Assembly (NCBI RefSeq): GCF_020860705.1
Contig: NZ_JAJBTT010000051.1
Span: forward strand, 1 to 59,681
Direction: 5' to 3'
Length of the DNA stretch: 59,681 nt
Source: Akkermansia sp.
GTDB taxonomy: Bacteria; Verrucomicrobiota; Verrucomicrobiia; Verrucomicrobiales; Akkermansiaceae
Numbering within the stretch: position 1 is the first letter of the stretch; the number at the start of each line of letters is the position of its first letter. The position numbers and the translations under genes are program-made. This document shows positions 1 to 8,153 of the stretch, piece by piece. A model generated the notes under the pieces. That model was not told the DNA's origin, ran no database searches, and worked only from the letters and a program-made list of their open reading frames with translations.

Positions 1-258
1 CGGATTCCTAATCCGTTGTATATATAAAATTTTCCAGTTATTATCCGGAATGATGGCAGCATGTGGTTTAAAAAGGCTGCTATTTCCGTTGCAACTGGAT
101 TTCCCTCAAGAGGAATACGTATTAACCGAACCGGGAAAAACACTTCGTTTTTCTTAGGAAGAGGCCGGATAAAAGAAATTTCTCCAGATTACGCCGCAAC
201 GCCCGGAGATATAAATTCACCTGGAGAACCACACAGGTCCGCACCAAATAAGCCCCTC
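1..258. other. Non-coding left edge with small palindromes
   Basis: No convincing gene is visible on either strand. Bases 1-15 form a short palindrome with arms CGGATT and AATCCG, a motif that recurs near 20614 and 27841. Bases 135-153 form an A/T-rich inverted repeat (arms GAAAAAC and GTTTTTC) downstream of the leftward 50-residue gene. It could be a weak terminator, but its stem contains only two G-C pairs. Confidence 0.4.
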
Positions 259-411
259 TTATTCTTCCGGATCTTCCGGAAGGGGAGGGGTGGGGCTGAG
301 CAGGTGCTCCGTCTCCTTGGGAGTGGAGAGCACTTTGTAATACGCCCATACGGCAGCGGTTAATACGCCGCCGATGGAAACGATCATGGTGAGCCAGCCG
401 GTAAGGGACAT
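259..411 (-). CDS. Small single-span membrane protein (50 aa)
   Basis: A 50-codon gene whose ATG lies two bases after the stop of the upstream DUF3472-like gene, so it is probably translated by coupling from the same mRNA. The protein has one hydrophobic segment (about residues 5-24, rich in Ile, Val, Gly and Ala), then a tyrosine pair and an acidic, proline-rich tail ending in Glu-Glu. Size and layout resemble accessory subunits of transporters (MetS-type subunits of NSS symporters) or of respiratory oxidases. No partner gene is visible, because the window ends just downstream. The function is not established. The clean reading frame, the hydrophobic segment and the tight spacing are the evidence that it is real. 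Confidence 0.55.
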   Translation of the reverse strand: MSLTGWLTMIVSIGGVLTAAVWAYYKVLSTPKETEHLLSPTPPLPEDPEE

Positions 412-413
412 GA

Positions 414-1301
414 TTATTTGATGTTCTTCTGAACGAGCCTGGTGACGGCTTCATCAGGCTGGACAGGATGGGCATCCTGCGGCAGGGGACGGTTCTGGAA
501 CAATTTGAAATCCGTCATTTTTGTTTCACCGCCCGTTTGGAGCAGAACGGAACCGTTGGGCTGGATCTCCGCCATGACGTTGGTGGACGGAGTGGGGTCT
601 CCCGTGAACGTAACGCTGGTGTTGGGGAACCATTTGCCTTCCTTGTACGCGAAGCTGGGGCCGAAGAAGGCGCCGCGGGCTTTTTTGGCGGATTCAAAAT
701 TGCGCATGAAGTCTTCCACGAATCCGACGGAGAAGGAGAGTTCCTTTTCCGAGGAATGCGTTTTCCATTTGGAAATGAGATCCCAGGATTTGTCTTTGTT
801 GTTGAAGTAAAAGCCGCTGATTTCCTTGAATTTCCCCATCTTTTTGACGCAGACGAGGAAGCGCATCTTTTCCCCGACGGTCCAGGGATAGTCCACGAAG
901 CTTTGGCCGCCCGTTCCTTCTCCGCCAAAGCGGCCGGAGCGTGCGTTTTTGCCCAGCTCCACCAGCTTGGTACGTTCCTCTTCCGGCACGCTGTTAGGGT
1001 TGTCGCCGTGGGCCACCGGGTCCCAGATGGAAAAAATAATGACCTTTTTGCCGTTGGATTGTTCCTGGAAGCCGATGTAGCCGTCGTCAAAGTTCATGGC
1101 GCAAAAGTAGGTGCCGGGGACAGACGTCTTGGCTTTCACTTCATTGTACAGGGCGCTTGCCTGGGCGGGATGGCCCTGCTGCATGACGTGGACGGAACGG
1201 CACTGGCGCTTGGCCAGAAGTTCCGGATCCTGGGCGTGCAGGAACGTTGTGGCGGAAAACAGAGTTGCGCAGATGAGGGCTGTTGCGGAAAAAAAACGCA
1301 T
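414..1301 (-). CDS. Exported DUF3472-like protein
   Basis: A 295-residue protein with a clear signal peptide (about residues 1-23, ending HAQ). The central part (about 60-240) has a YFCAMNFDDGYIGFQ-like start, a 'FSIWDP' segment and regularly spaced aromatics, which fit the DUF3472 family of secreted proteins of unknown function. The domain assignment is from memory and moderately sure. A lysine- and glutamine-rich tail follows. It is transcribed leftward with the 50-residue membrane peptide directly behind it. A perfect inverted repeat about 64 bases upstream of the ATG may be an operator. The protein probably acts outside the inner membrane; the substrate is unknown. Confidence 0.75.
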   Translation of the reverse strand: MRFFSATALICATLFSATTFLHAQDPELLAKRQCRSVHVMQQGHPAQASALYNEVKAKTSVPGTYFCAMNFDDGYIGFQEQSNGKKVIIFSIWDPVAHGDNPNSVPEEERTKLVELGKNARSGRFGGEGTGGQSFVDYPWTVGEKMRFLVCVKKMGKFKEISGFYFNNKDKSWDLISKWKTHSSEKELSFSVGFVEDFMRNFESAKKARGAFFGPSFAYKEGKWFPNTSVTFTGDPTPSTNVMAEIQPNGSVLLQTGGETKMTDFKLFQNRPLPQDAHPVQPDEAVTRLVQKNIK

Positions 1302-1602
1302 GGTTTTGGGGGATCGTTTAAGAGTGAGCCGCGACTCATCTCATGGAAGGGAGCCCGGCATATGATTAGTACGGACTAATTACGGTTGGTTCGGGTGCAA
1401 TCTAGCATAAGAGAATCATTTTTTCAGATTTTTTTCAGCAGGACAATCCGAAAAAACGGAATAGGGATGAAGGAGAGTTGCAAGCTTTTGTGGCTACTGG
1501 AATTCCGCCTCCGAAAGGACGGCATGATACGATATTCCATTTATTCGCTTTCGCTCTATTTGTTTCTCCTGTCGCAAGGGTTTGCAATACTCCGGCAGGA
1601 AG
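1302..1602. other. Intergenic region between two leftward units
   Basis: This stretch holds the upstream region of the DUF3472-like gene and the tail after the nuo operon. The only distinct signals are the inverted repeat at 1365-1380 and the hairpin that begins at 1603. A rightward frame from about 1467 encodes a Leu- and Arg-rich peptide, but it runs into that hairpin and is probably not a gene. Confidence 0.4.
1365..1380. promoter_or_regulatory. Inverted repeat, possible operator
   Basis: ATTAGT, four bases, ACTAAT: a perfect dyad about 64 bases upstream of the DUF3472-like start codon. It could bind a dimeric regulator. No regulator gene is adjacent, so this is positional inference only. 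Confidence 0.3.
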
Positions 1603-1635
1603 AAGGCCGTTCCGCACGAATGCGGGAACGGCCTT
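1603..1635 (-). terminator. Terminator of the nuo operon
   Basis: A GC-rich hairpin 28 bases after the nuoN stop: AAGGCCGTTCCGCA pairs with TGCGGGAACGGCCTT across a CGAA loop with one bulged base. On the leftward transcript it is followed by TTCTTCC, a weak T-tract. Its position at the end of an eleven-gene operon makes it a likely terminator. Confidence 0.65.
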
Positions 1636-1663
1636 CCGGATAATGAGTGGAAAGAATGTTCTT

Positions 1664-3046
1664 TTACCGGATGGGGGACAGGAAAAGGGGCATCAGGCCT
1701 CCCAGTACGATGAAGATGGAGAAGGCGGCCAGCATGATTCCCGAAATGACGGGCACCTGCACGGGTTCTGCGTCTTCTCCGGGCTTGTCCCAGTACATGG
1801 AACGGATGACCTTGAAGTAGTAGTAGAAGCCGGAGGCCGCACAGATAATCATGATGGGCAACATCCAGCCCAGGTACCGGCCCGTGTTAATGACGTGCAC
1901 GAAGGAGATCATTTTGGCGAAGAAACCGGCCGTCAGCGGCACGCCCGCCAGGGAGGCGAACATGATGGTGACGGCAAGAGCGAGCCGGGGATTGGTTTTG
2001 CCCAGGCCTCGGAAGGCAGAGATTTCCTCACTGCCGCGCTGGATGCGGATCATGGCGAGGGCGAAGAAGGCGCCAAAAGTCATGACCAGGTACACGGCCA
2101 GGTAAAACGGGGCGTTCGGGGCCAGCCGGCCGTCCACGGTGCCGATGAAAAGGGGAAGGATGAACCCGGCCTGCGCGATGGAGGAGTACCCCATCATGCG
2201 TTTCAGGTTGGTCTGCGGAATGGCGCCCAGGTTGCCCACCAGCAGCGTAGCGGCCGCCATCAGGGCTATGACGAATTCAACGGGGGGCAGCGTGGCGAAG
2301 GGAGCCAGGATGATGCTGAGCAGGGCAAAGCCGGCCACCTTGGAGGCCACGGAAAGGAAGGCCGTCACCGGAGTGGGCGCTCCCTGGTACACGTCCGGAA
2401 TCCACAGCTGCATGGGAACCGCGCCGATCTTGAACGCCGTGCCGAGCAGCAGCATGGCGAGGGCCAGGTACATGGCAGGGGCCGTCTGTCCGGCCAGGGC
2501 GTGGCTGACGATGGCTTCGTCATAGATGAAGGTGCCCGTGACGCCGAAGTACCACGCCAGGCCGAAGACGAGGAAGCCCGTGCTGACGGCTCCCAGAATC
2601 AGGTACTTGATGCCCGCTTCCGTGGAACCGAGGTTCCGGCGGAAATAGCCCACCATGATGAAGGAACTCAGCGTGAGCACTTCCAGGGAGACGAACAGTT
2701 CCACCAGGTTGGAGGCCTTGCACAGGGAGGTGATGCCCACGCAGGCCAGCAGGGGCAGGATGTAGAATTCCCCCGTGCCGTCCTGGGACTTGGAGTCGTT
2801 GGAAGAGAAGTTAATGACGGCCCGGAAGTCCACGGACAGCAACAGGGTCACTGCCGTGGCGATAAGCGCCAGAATGATGTAGACGTTGTCATAGAGTCCC
2901 TCCATGTAGAAGGGGAGCATCGCCAGGGCCCCCGCCGCGCCAATCAGCCCGAAGACGAATTTGGGCGTCTTTTTGCAGAAGGTCTCGGCCAGAAGCAGGA
3001 GCATTGCCAGGCCGGCCAGGATGAATTCCGGAATATACGCTTGCAT
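1664..3046 (-). CDS. nuoN: NADH-quinone oxidoreductase subunit N
   Basis: A 460-residue polytopic membrane protein of the Mrp-antiporter type, one of the three proton-pumping subunits of complex I. About 14 hydrophobic segments are visible. The conserved glutamate of the fifth helix region is in 'SLEVLTLSSF' and the 'GYSSIAQAGF' motif is typical of NuoN. The following 'PLTAGFFAKM' stretch is the usual broken-helix segment. Length is close to bacterial NuoN (about 450-490). It is the last gene of the leftward nuo operon, 45 bases after nuoM, and is followed by the 1603-1635 hairpin. Confidence 0.93.
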   Translation of the reverse strand: MQAYIPEFILAGLAMLLLLAETFCKKTPKFVFGLIGAAGALAMLPFYMEGLYDNVYIILALIATAVTLLLSVDFRAVINFSSNDSKSQDGTGEFYILPLLACVGITSLCKASNLVELFVSLEVLTLSSFIMVGYFRRNLGSTEAGIKYLILGAVSTGFLVFGLAWYFGVTGTFIYDEAIVSHALAGQTAPAMYLALAMLLLGTAFKIGAVPMQLWIPDVYQGAPTPVTAFLSVASKVAGFALLSIILAPFATLPPVEFVIALMAAATLLVGNLGAIPQTNLKRMMGYSSIAQAGFILPLFIGTVDGRLAPNAPFYLAVYLVMTFGAFFALAMIRIQRGSEEISAFRGLGKTNPRLALAVTIMFASLAGVPLTAGFFAKMISFVHVINTGRYLGWMLPIMIICAASGFYYYFKVIRSMYWDKPGEDAEPVQVPVISGIMLAAFSIFIVLGGLMPLFLSPIR

Positions 3047-3091
3047 GGGTAAAAGAAGATCAGGTTAAACTTGGATTGTATTCGGAAGGGA

Positions 3092-4516
3092 TCAGGAGAA
3101 GAACTGGAGCACCAGCGTGGGGAAGAAGCCGAAGACCGCGAGGGTGATCGTCAGGAAGTAGTTGGCGGCCCGTTCGGCAGGCAGCAGTTCCGTAGCGTAG
3201 GCGGCGGCCCTGGACAGGTCCCCCTGGAAGATGTTGCGGTAGGCCCTCAGCATGTATACCGCGCCGATAACCAGGCCCCAGAGGCACAGAATCGTGGCGA
3301 TCTGGACGGGACCGAAGCCGTTGTCAAAGCCCGCGAATCCGGAGAAGAAGACCATGAATTCCCCGGGGAAGTTGGCGAGGCCGGGAAGGCCGATGGAGGC
3401 CATGCCCGCCAGGCCGAAGACGAAGGCCATGCGCGGCAGCCTGGTGCTCAAGCCGCCCAGGGAGTTGATTTCCAGCGTGCCGGTCTGCTTTTCAATCTGT
3501 CCGCAGAGCAGGAAGAGCAGGGCAATCGTCAGGCCGTGGGCCAGCATCAGCAGGGCCGCGCCTTTCAGCGCCCAGGGATTGGCTTCCGCAGAACCGGAGA
3601 CTACCAGCGCGGCGAAGGCCAGGAAGATATATCCCATGTGCATCACGGAGGAGTTGCCCAGAAGCAGGTCCAGCCTTTTCTGGTTCACGGTCACATAGCC
3701 CACCCAGAGGACGTTGCAGACGAGCAGAACGAGGAGGATGTTTGTCCAGGGCAGGAAGCCCGTTTCCATCAGTGGCTGGAACATGAAGAGGCCGTACAGG
3801 CCGAATTTCTTGAGGACGCCTGCATGCATCATCGCCACCGGAGCCGGAGCGGACGCGTAAGCGGGGGCAGCCCAGGAATGGAACGGGAACAGGGAGATCA
3901 GCGTGCCGAAGCCGGCGATCAGCAGGGCTCCGATCAGTTCCGCATGGGCGAGCTGCTGGCCGCCTGCCATGAAGTCTTTCAGCCCGGAGAAGGTGAATCC
4001 CGCCTGCGCGCCGATCATCAGCAGGGCGGCCAGCAGCACCATGGAGGCGAGCCCCAGGTAAAGCGTAGCACGCCAGGCCGTGGTGCGGCGGTCTCCGCGT
4101 CCGTACAGGCCGATCATCACGAAGGTGGGGATCAGCGCCAGTTCATGGAAGGCGAAGAAGGAAATGATGTTGTCGGACAGGAAGGCGCCGGTGGCTCCCG
4201 CGGAAATCAGCAGAGCGGAGTTGTACCAGGACGCTTCCCCTCCCTTGGGCGGGTTGGTGCCCAGCACCGTGGCGAAGGTCACCAGGATGGTCAGCAGGAG
4301 CATCACTTTAGCCAGGGCGGGGGCCAGCGTCAGCTGGAGGTCCATCCCCTGGAAGCGGGACCAGCAGGAGGAACAGTCGTCAAAGCTAACCAGGGCCCAG
4401 ATGCCGAGGGCCAGCGTCAGCGTGGCACTGAGCAGGGCTGTCGGGCGTGCGGGCGCCTTGCACAGACCGATGAGGGCCGTGGCAATCAGAGGAATGAGAA
4501 CAAGCCAGATAAGCAT
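3092..4516 (-). CDS. nuoM: NADH-quinone oxidoreductase subunit M
   Basis: A 474-residue antiporter-like membrane subunit of complex I with about 14 transmembrane helices. The key glutamate of helix 5 is E125 in 'FHELALIPTF', and the 'HSWAAPAYASAPAPVAMMHAGVLKKFGLYG' region is the lysine-containing broken helix 7 characteristic of NuoM. 'NSSVMHMGY' and 'LPGLANFPGEF' are also family motifs. It pumps protons through the membrane arm. It lies 20 bases downstream of nuoL and 45 bases upstream of nuoN, in the usual L-M-N order. Confidence 0.94.
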   Translation of the reverse strand: MLIWLVLIPLIATALIGLCKAPARPTALLSATLTLALGIWALVSFDDCSSCWSRFQGMDLQLTLAPALAKVMLLLTILVTFATVLGTNPPKGGEASWYNSALLISAGATGAFLSDNIISFFAFHELALIPTFVMIGLYGRGDRRTTAWRATLYLGLASMVLLAALLMIGAQAGFTFSGLKDFMAGGQQLAHAELIGALLIAGFGTLISLFPFHSWAAPAYASAPAPVAMMHAGVLKKFGLYGLFMFQPLMETGFLPWTNILLVLLVCNVLWVGYVTVNQKRLDLLLGNSSVMHMGYIFLAFAALVVSGSAEANPWALKGAALLMLAHGLTIALLFLLCGQIEKQTGTLEINSLGGLSTRLPRMAFVFGLAGMASIGLPGLANFPGEFMVFFSGFAGFDNGFGPVQIATILCLWGLVIGAVYMLRAYRNIFQGDLSRAAAYATELLPAERAANYFLTITLAVFGFFPTLVLQFFS

Positions 4517-4536
4517 GGTGTGTGATTGGTTGGTGG

Positions 4537-6369
4537 TTAGCAGGAATAGAAGACGGTGAAGTAGATGACCAGAAGCAGGCCGATGCCGAACAGGGCCGTA
4601 TAGGCGGCCATGCTGCCGGACTGCAGGCGGCGCAGCAGGGAGCCAACGGCGGCGGTGAGCCGCGCCAGGCCGCCTACGATCAGGCCGGAAATAATGAACT
4701 GGTCCATGAAGTCAATGATAGCGGCCACGGAGCCCTGGACGCCCCTGACCAGCACCTTGTCATAGAACCAGTCGATGTAGAGACGGTTAGCCAGCGCACG
4801 GGAAACGGCATTGCCGGAAAGCTTGTCGGAAGCCGGGGACCCCGCATAAAAGACGGCGGCCAGCAGGATGCCGAGGATGAGCGCTCCCAGGGAGACGTAG
4901 AAAGGCATGCCCATGTGGAAGCTTTCGGAGACGAATCCGTTGAAAGGCACCAGCTTGTCAGCGATGAAGCCGTAGCCGGAGATGAGGGCCAGCACGGCCA
5001 GGATCAGCAGGGGAACCAGCATGAAGCCGCCCACTTCCCTGGCGTGTTCCGCGCTGTGGCTGCGTTCCTTCCCGAAGAAGACCACGAAGATCACGCGCAT
5101 CATGTAGAAGGTGGTCAGCAGGGCCACGCCTGCGCCAATCCAGAAGAAGACCGGATTGTGGTGCAGGGCCGCCTCCAGGATGGCTTCCTTGGAGAAGAAG
5201 CCGGACGTGAACGGAATGGCGATGAGCGCCATGGTGCCGATGATGAAGGTGAGGGAGGTCAGCTTCATGCGCTTCATGATGCCGCCCATTTTCCAGATGT
5301 CCTGTTCATGGTGGCAGGCGAAGATGATGGCGCCGGCGCCCAGGAAGAGCAGGGCCTTGAACCAGGCGTGGGTGAAGAGGTGGAACATGGCCGCTTCCCC
5401 GGCCAGCAGCCCCAGGGCCATAACCATGTAGCCCAGCTGGGAGAGGGTGGAATAGGCCAGAACGCGTTTGATGTCATTCTGCTGGGTGGCCATGAAGGCG
5501 GCGATGATGGCCGTGATGGCGCCGATGACGGCAATGACGTTGCAGGCCAGGGCGGGGAAGGCTTCCACGCCGATGGAGTACTGGACGCGCACCATCATGT
5601 ACACCCCGGCGGCCACCATGGTAGCCGCATGGATCAGGGCGGATACCGGGGTTGGGCCTTCCATGGCGTCAGGCAGCCAGACGTGCAGCGGGAATTGGGC
5701 GGATTTGCCCACCGCCCCGCAGAAGAGGCAGAGCACCATGATGTTCAGCATGGTTTCACTGAGGCCCGCGGGAATGGCCATCAGGCTGAAGTCCAGGGTA
5801 TTGGTCAGCGCCCAGAGGGTCAGGATGCCGATCAGGAAGCCGAAGTCCCCCACGCGGTTGCAGATGAATGCCTTTTTGGCAGCGTTTGCGGCGGCGTCCC
5901 TGGTGTACCAGTGGCCGATGAGCAGGTAGGAGGAAAGGCCCACCAGTTCCCAGAAGATGAAGGTCATGGCGATGTTGTTCGCCAGCACGATGCCCGTCAT
6001 GGAGAACATGAAGAGGCTCAGGCACGCAAAGTAGCGCGTTTTCGCCTTGTCATCCGCCATGTAGCTCAGGGAGAAGATGTGGACCAGCAGGCCGATGCCC
6101 GTGACCACCAGCATCATGCGCGTGGACAGCGGGTCCAGCACAAAGCCCAGGTCAACGGAAAAGACGTCGGAAATGGGCAGCCAGGAGAAGGAGTCCGAGC
6201 CTGTCTGGTCCAGCAGCCCCAGGGAAAGGAGGAAGGTCGCCAGGCAGGAGAACGTGGAAGTGAGGGCCGCGATGTTCGGCCGCCGGGTCAGAAGGAACCA
6301 GTCGAAAGCGGCTACGACCAGCGGCAGGAAGAGCAGAAGCCAGGTGTATTGAATATCAATGTTAAACAT
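4537..6369 (-). CDS. nuoL: NADH-quinone oxidoreductase subunit L
   Basis: A 610-residue membrane subunit, the distal proton pump of complex I. The N-terminal half carries the antiporter fold with 'WELVGLSSYLLIGHW' (helix 5 glutamate), 'LPDAMEGPTPVSALIHAATMV' (broken helix 7 region) and 'AYSTLSQLGYM'. The C-terminal part (about 450-610) would be the long lateral helix and final membrane helix. Length matches NuoL (about 600-650). It starts 22 bases after nuoK and ends 20 bases before nuoM. Confidence 0.95.
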   Translation of the reverse strand: MFNIDIQYTWLLLFLPLVVAAFDWFLLTRRPNIAALTSTFSCLATFLLSLGLLDQTGSDSFSWLPISDVFSVDLGFVLDPLSTRMMLVVTGIGLLVHIFSLSYMADDKAKTRYFACLSLFMFSMTGIVLANNIAMTFIFWELVGLSSYLLIGHWYTRDAAANAAKKAFICNRVGDFGFLIGILTLWALTNTLDFSLMAIPAGLSETMLNIMVLCLFCGAVGKSAQFPLHVWLPDAMEGPTPVSALIHAATMVAAGVYMMVRVQYSIGVEAFPALACNVIAVIGAITAIIAAFMATQQNDIKRVLAYSTLSQLGYMVMALGLLAGEAAMFHLFTHAWFKALLFLGAGAIIFACHHEQDIWKMGGIMKRMKLTSLTFIIGTMALIAIPFTSGFFSKEAILEAALHHNPVFFWIGAGVALLTTFYMMRVIFVVFFGKERSHSAEHAREVGGFMLVPLLILAVLALISGYGFIADKLVPFNGFVSESFHMGMPFYVSLGALILGILLAAVFYAGSPASDKLSGNAVSRALANRLYIDWFYDKVLVRGVQGSVAAIIDFMDQFIISGLIVGGLARLTAAVGSLLRRLQSGSMAAYTALFGIGLLLVIYFTVFYSC

Positions 6370-6391
6370 GTTCGTGGAGTGTGTATTGCTC

Positions 6392-6709
6392 TTAGTCTTT
6401 CAGCGTATTGAGATCCTGCGTGCTGACTGTGCGCCTGGCCCGGTACAGGGAGACGATGAGGGCCAGCCCGATGGCTACTTCCGCCGCGGCGATGGTCAGG
6501 ATGAAGATGGACAGGGCCTGCCCGTCATAGTTCGGCAGTCCCATGGAGCCCTGGGCACGAGAAAACGCCACCAGCGAGAGGTTGGCTGCGCTGAGCATCA
6601 TTTCCAGGCACATGAAGATGACGATGATGTCACGCCGGACAATCACTCCCATCAGACCGATGGCAAACAGGACGCCGGAGAGGATCAGGTAATGCGTAAG
6701 AGGTATCAT
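6392..6709 (-). CDS. nuoK: NADH-quinone oxidoreductase subunit K
   Basis: A 105-residue, three-helix subunit of complex I. Both conserved membrane glutamates are present: E36 in 'CLEMMLSAANL' and E77 in 'AAAEVAIGLAL' (E. coli E36 and E72). N-terminal 'MIPLTHYLIL' is nearly the consensus start. It sits 26 bases after nuoJ and 22 before nuoL, the normal order. Confidence 0.95.
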   Translation of the reverse strand: MIPLTHYLILSGVLFAIGLMGVIVRRDIIVIFMCLEMMLSAANLSLVAFSRAQGSMGLPNYDGQALSIFILTIAAAEVAIGLALIVSLYRARRTVSTQDLNTLKD

Positions 6710-6735
6710 GATGATGGCTGTGGTAAGGGTTCTGG

Positions 6736-7521
6736 TTATTTGCCGGAGGGGCGGCGGCTCAGCACCACGACGCCGATGGAGGCCACCAGCAGGACCAGCC
6801 CGGCGATTACCAGGCTCCGGTTGTACTTGTCAAACAGGGTGCGTCCCAGCAGGGCGGTGTCCGGGAATTCCCCGTTGTCGATTTCCGCGCGGATGGTGGT
6901 GCCTTCCGGATAGAGGTGTGCGGAACATTGGGGGGAAATGGGAGGAAGTTTGACGGCAGGACTCAAAGAAGACGCAAGCAATTCATCTAGCATCTCCTTT
7001 GTTATATTATAACTTGATGTTCTGCGACTTGATGTCATAAGTCCTCTATTGTCGCAGTTTGACACGGCGCATGAATGCACGGTGTCTTTACAAGGTTCAT
7101 TCTGTCCGATTTTCAAGTCATTCCACGCCTGTTCCGCGCTGGCCATCGGGCAGCGGTGCGTTTCCTTCGCGCCGGGCAGGGAGTAGATGATGCCGATGAG
7201 CTGGCCGAGGAAGAGTCCGGCGATGATGACGCCGATGGCGACGGAAACGGGCCGCCGGAAGGGGGAGTTTTCCCGTTTCACGTTCAGCAGCATGATGATG
7301 AACGCGAAGAGAACCATGATGGCTCCGGCGTACACCAGAATTTGAAGGATACCGAGGAAGTGGGCCCCCAGGCCGATCATGACGGCGGCCGTGGCTCCGA
7401 AGGAGAGGGCCATCATCATGGCGGAGGAGACGGGATTGCGCATGAAGACGACCATCAGGGACAGGATCACGGCCAGGGCCCCGAAAACGTAAAAGAGTAT
7501 GTCACTGGCAAAAATGTTCAT
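6736..7521 (-). CDS. nuoJ: NADH-quinone oxidoreductase subunit J with large insertion
   Basis: The N-terminal 115 residues show the usual four helices of NuoJ ('NPVSSAMMMALSFGATAAVM', 'QILVYAGAIMVLFAFIIMLLN') and the C-terminal helix is normal ('LVIAGLVLLVASIGVVVLSRR'). The total is 261 residues, against about 165-185 for typical NuoJ. The excess lies between helices 4 and 5 (about residues 117-220): a polar segment with five cysteines (124, 144, 151, 156, 199) and a central stretch (about 6990-7110) visibly more AT-rich than the surrounding operon. By NuoJ topology this loop should face the periplasm. Its role is unknown. The frame is open throughout, so it does not look like a disruption. 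Confidence 0.9.
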   Translation of the reverse strand: MNIFASDILFYVFGALAVILSLMVVFMRNPVSSAMMMALSFGATAAVMIGLGAHFLGILQILVYAGAIMVLFAFIIMLLNVKRENSPFRRPVSVAIGVIIAGLFLGQLIGIIYSLPGAKETHRCPMASAEQAWNDLKIGQNEPCKDTVHSCAVSNCDNRGLMTSSRRTSSYNITKEMLDELLASSLSPAVKLPPISPQCSAHLYPEGTTIRAEIDNGEFPDTALLGRTLFDKYNRSLVIAGLVLLVASIGVVVLSRRPSGK

Positions 7522-7557
7522 AACGTACAGGAAATTGAGTGAGGTGTTCGGGCTTGG

Positions 7558-8121
7558 TTATTTGTACTGGTTCCATTTGTTGATCAGCCCCTTGCGGGTG
7601 CCGCCCAGTTCGTAGAGCCTGGCCTTGTTGTGGATGGCCTGGGATTTGTCCGTGGGGGTGAGCAGGTAGTCCTGGCTCATGAAGATGGCCTGTTCCGGAC
7701 AGGCTTCCGCGCACATGCCGCAGTAGATGCAGCGGAGCATGTCTATCTGGAATTCCTTGGGCGCTTTTTCCACCTTTTCCCAGGGGCCTTCCTTGATGGC
7801 ACCTGGGGTGATGGTGATGGCGCGGGCCGGGCAGATGAATTCACAGAGCTGGCAGGAGACGCAGCGTTCGCGTCCGTCTTCCCCCTTCACCAGCACGGGA
7901 TAGCCGCGGTAGTATTCCGGCAGGTGCTTGTCCCAGCGGAATTCCGGGTACTGCATCGTGACGCCGATGCCGGAGCCGGCCATTTCCTTCTTGTTGCGGG
8001 ATTTGCCCAGCAGGGCCAGGACGAGGTGCTTGATAGTGATCCAGAGACCGCCCAGGATGGATTGCAAGTAGAACCGCTCTCCGAGGGAAATCTTCGGGCG
8101 CTTGATCGTTTTGAAGGCCAT
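7558..8121 (-). CDS. nuoI: NADH-quinone oxidoreductase subunit I (2x[4Fe-4S])
   Basis: A 187-residue ferredoxin-like subunit linking the peripheral arm to the quinone site. Two complete 4Fe-4S motifs are visible: 'CVSCQLCEFICPARAI' and 'CIYCGMCAEACPEQAI', the N6a and N6b ligands. The N-terminal amphipathic stretch ('GERFYLQSILGGLWITIKHL') matches the membrane-associated helix of NuoI. Spacing to nuoH (32 bases) and nuoJ (36) fits one operon. Confidence 0.95.
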   Translation of the reverse strand: MAFKTIKRPKISLGERFYLQSILGGLWITIKHLVLALLGKSRNKKEMAGSGIGVTMQYPEFRWDKHLPEYYRGYPVLVKGEDGRERCVSCQLCEFICPARAITITPGAIKEGPWEKVEKAPKEFQIDMLRCIYCGMCAEACPEQAIFMSQDYLLTPTDKSQAIHNKARLYELGGTRKGLINKWNQYK

Positions 8122-8153
8122 AATAGTGATGTTGTCGGGATGAAGAAGGTTGA

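Noticed and set aside
1478..6411. Long rightward frames opposite nuoN, nuoM and nuoL
   Set aside because: Same reason: mirror frames of membrane protein genes, hydrophilic and repetitive, without start context.
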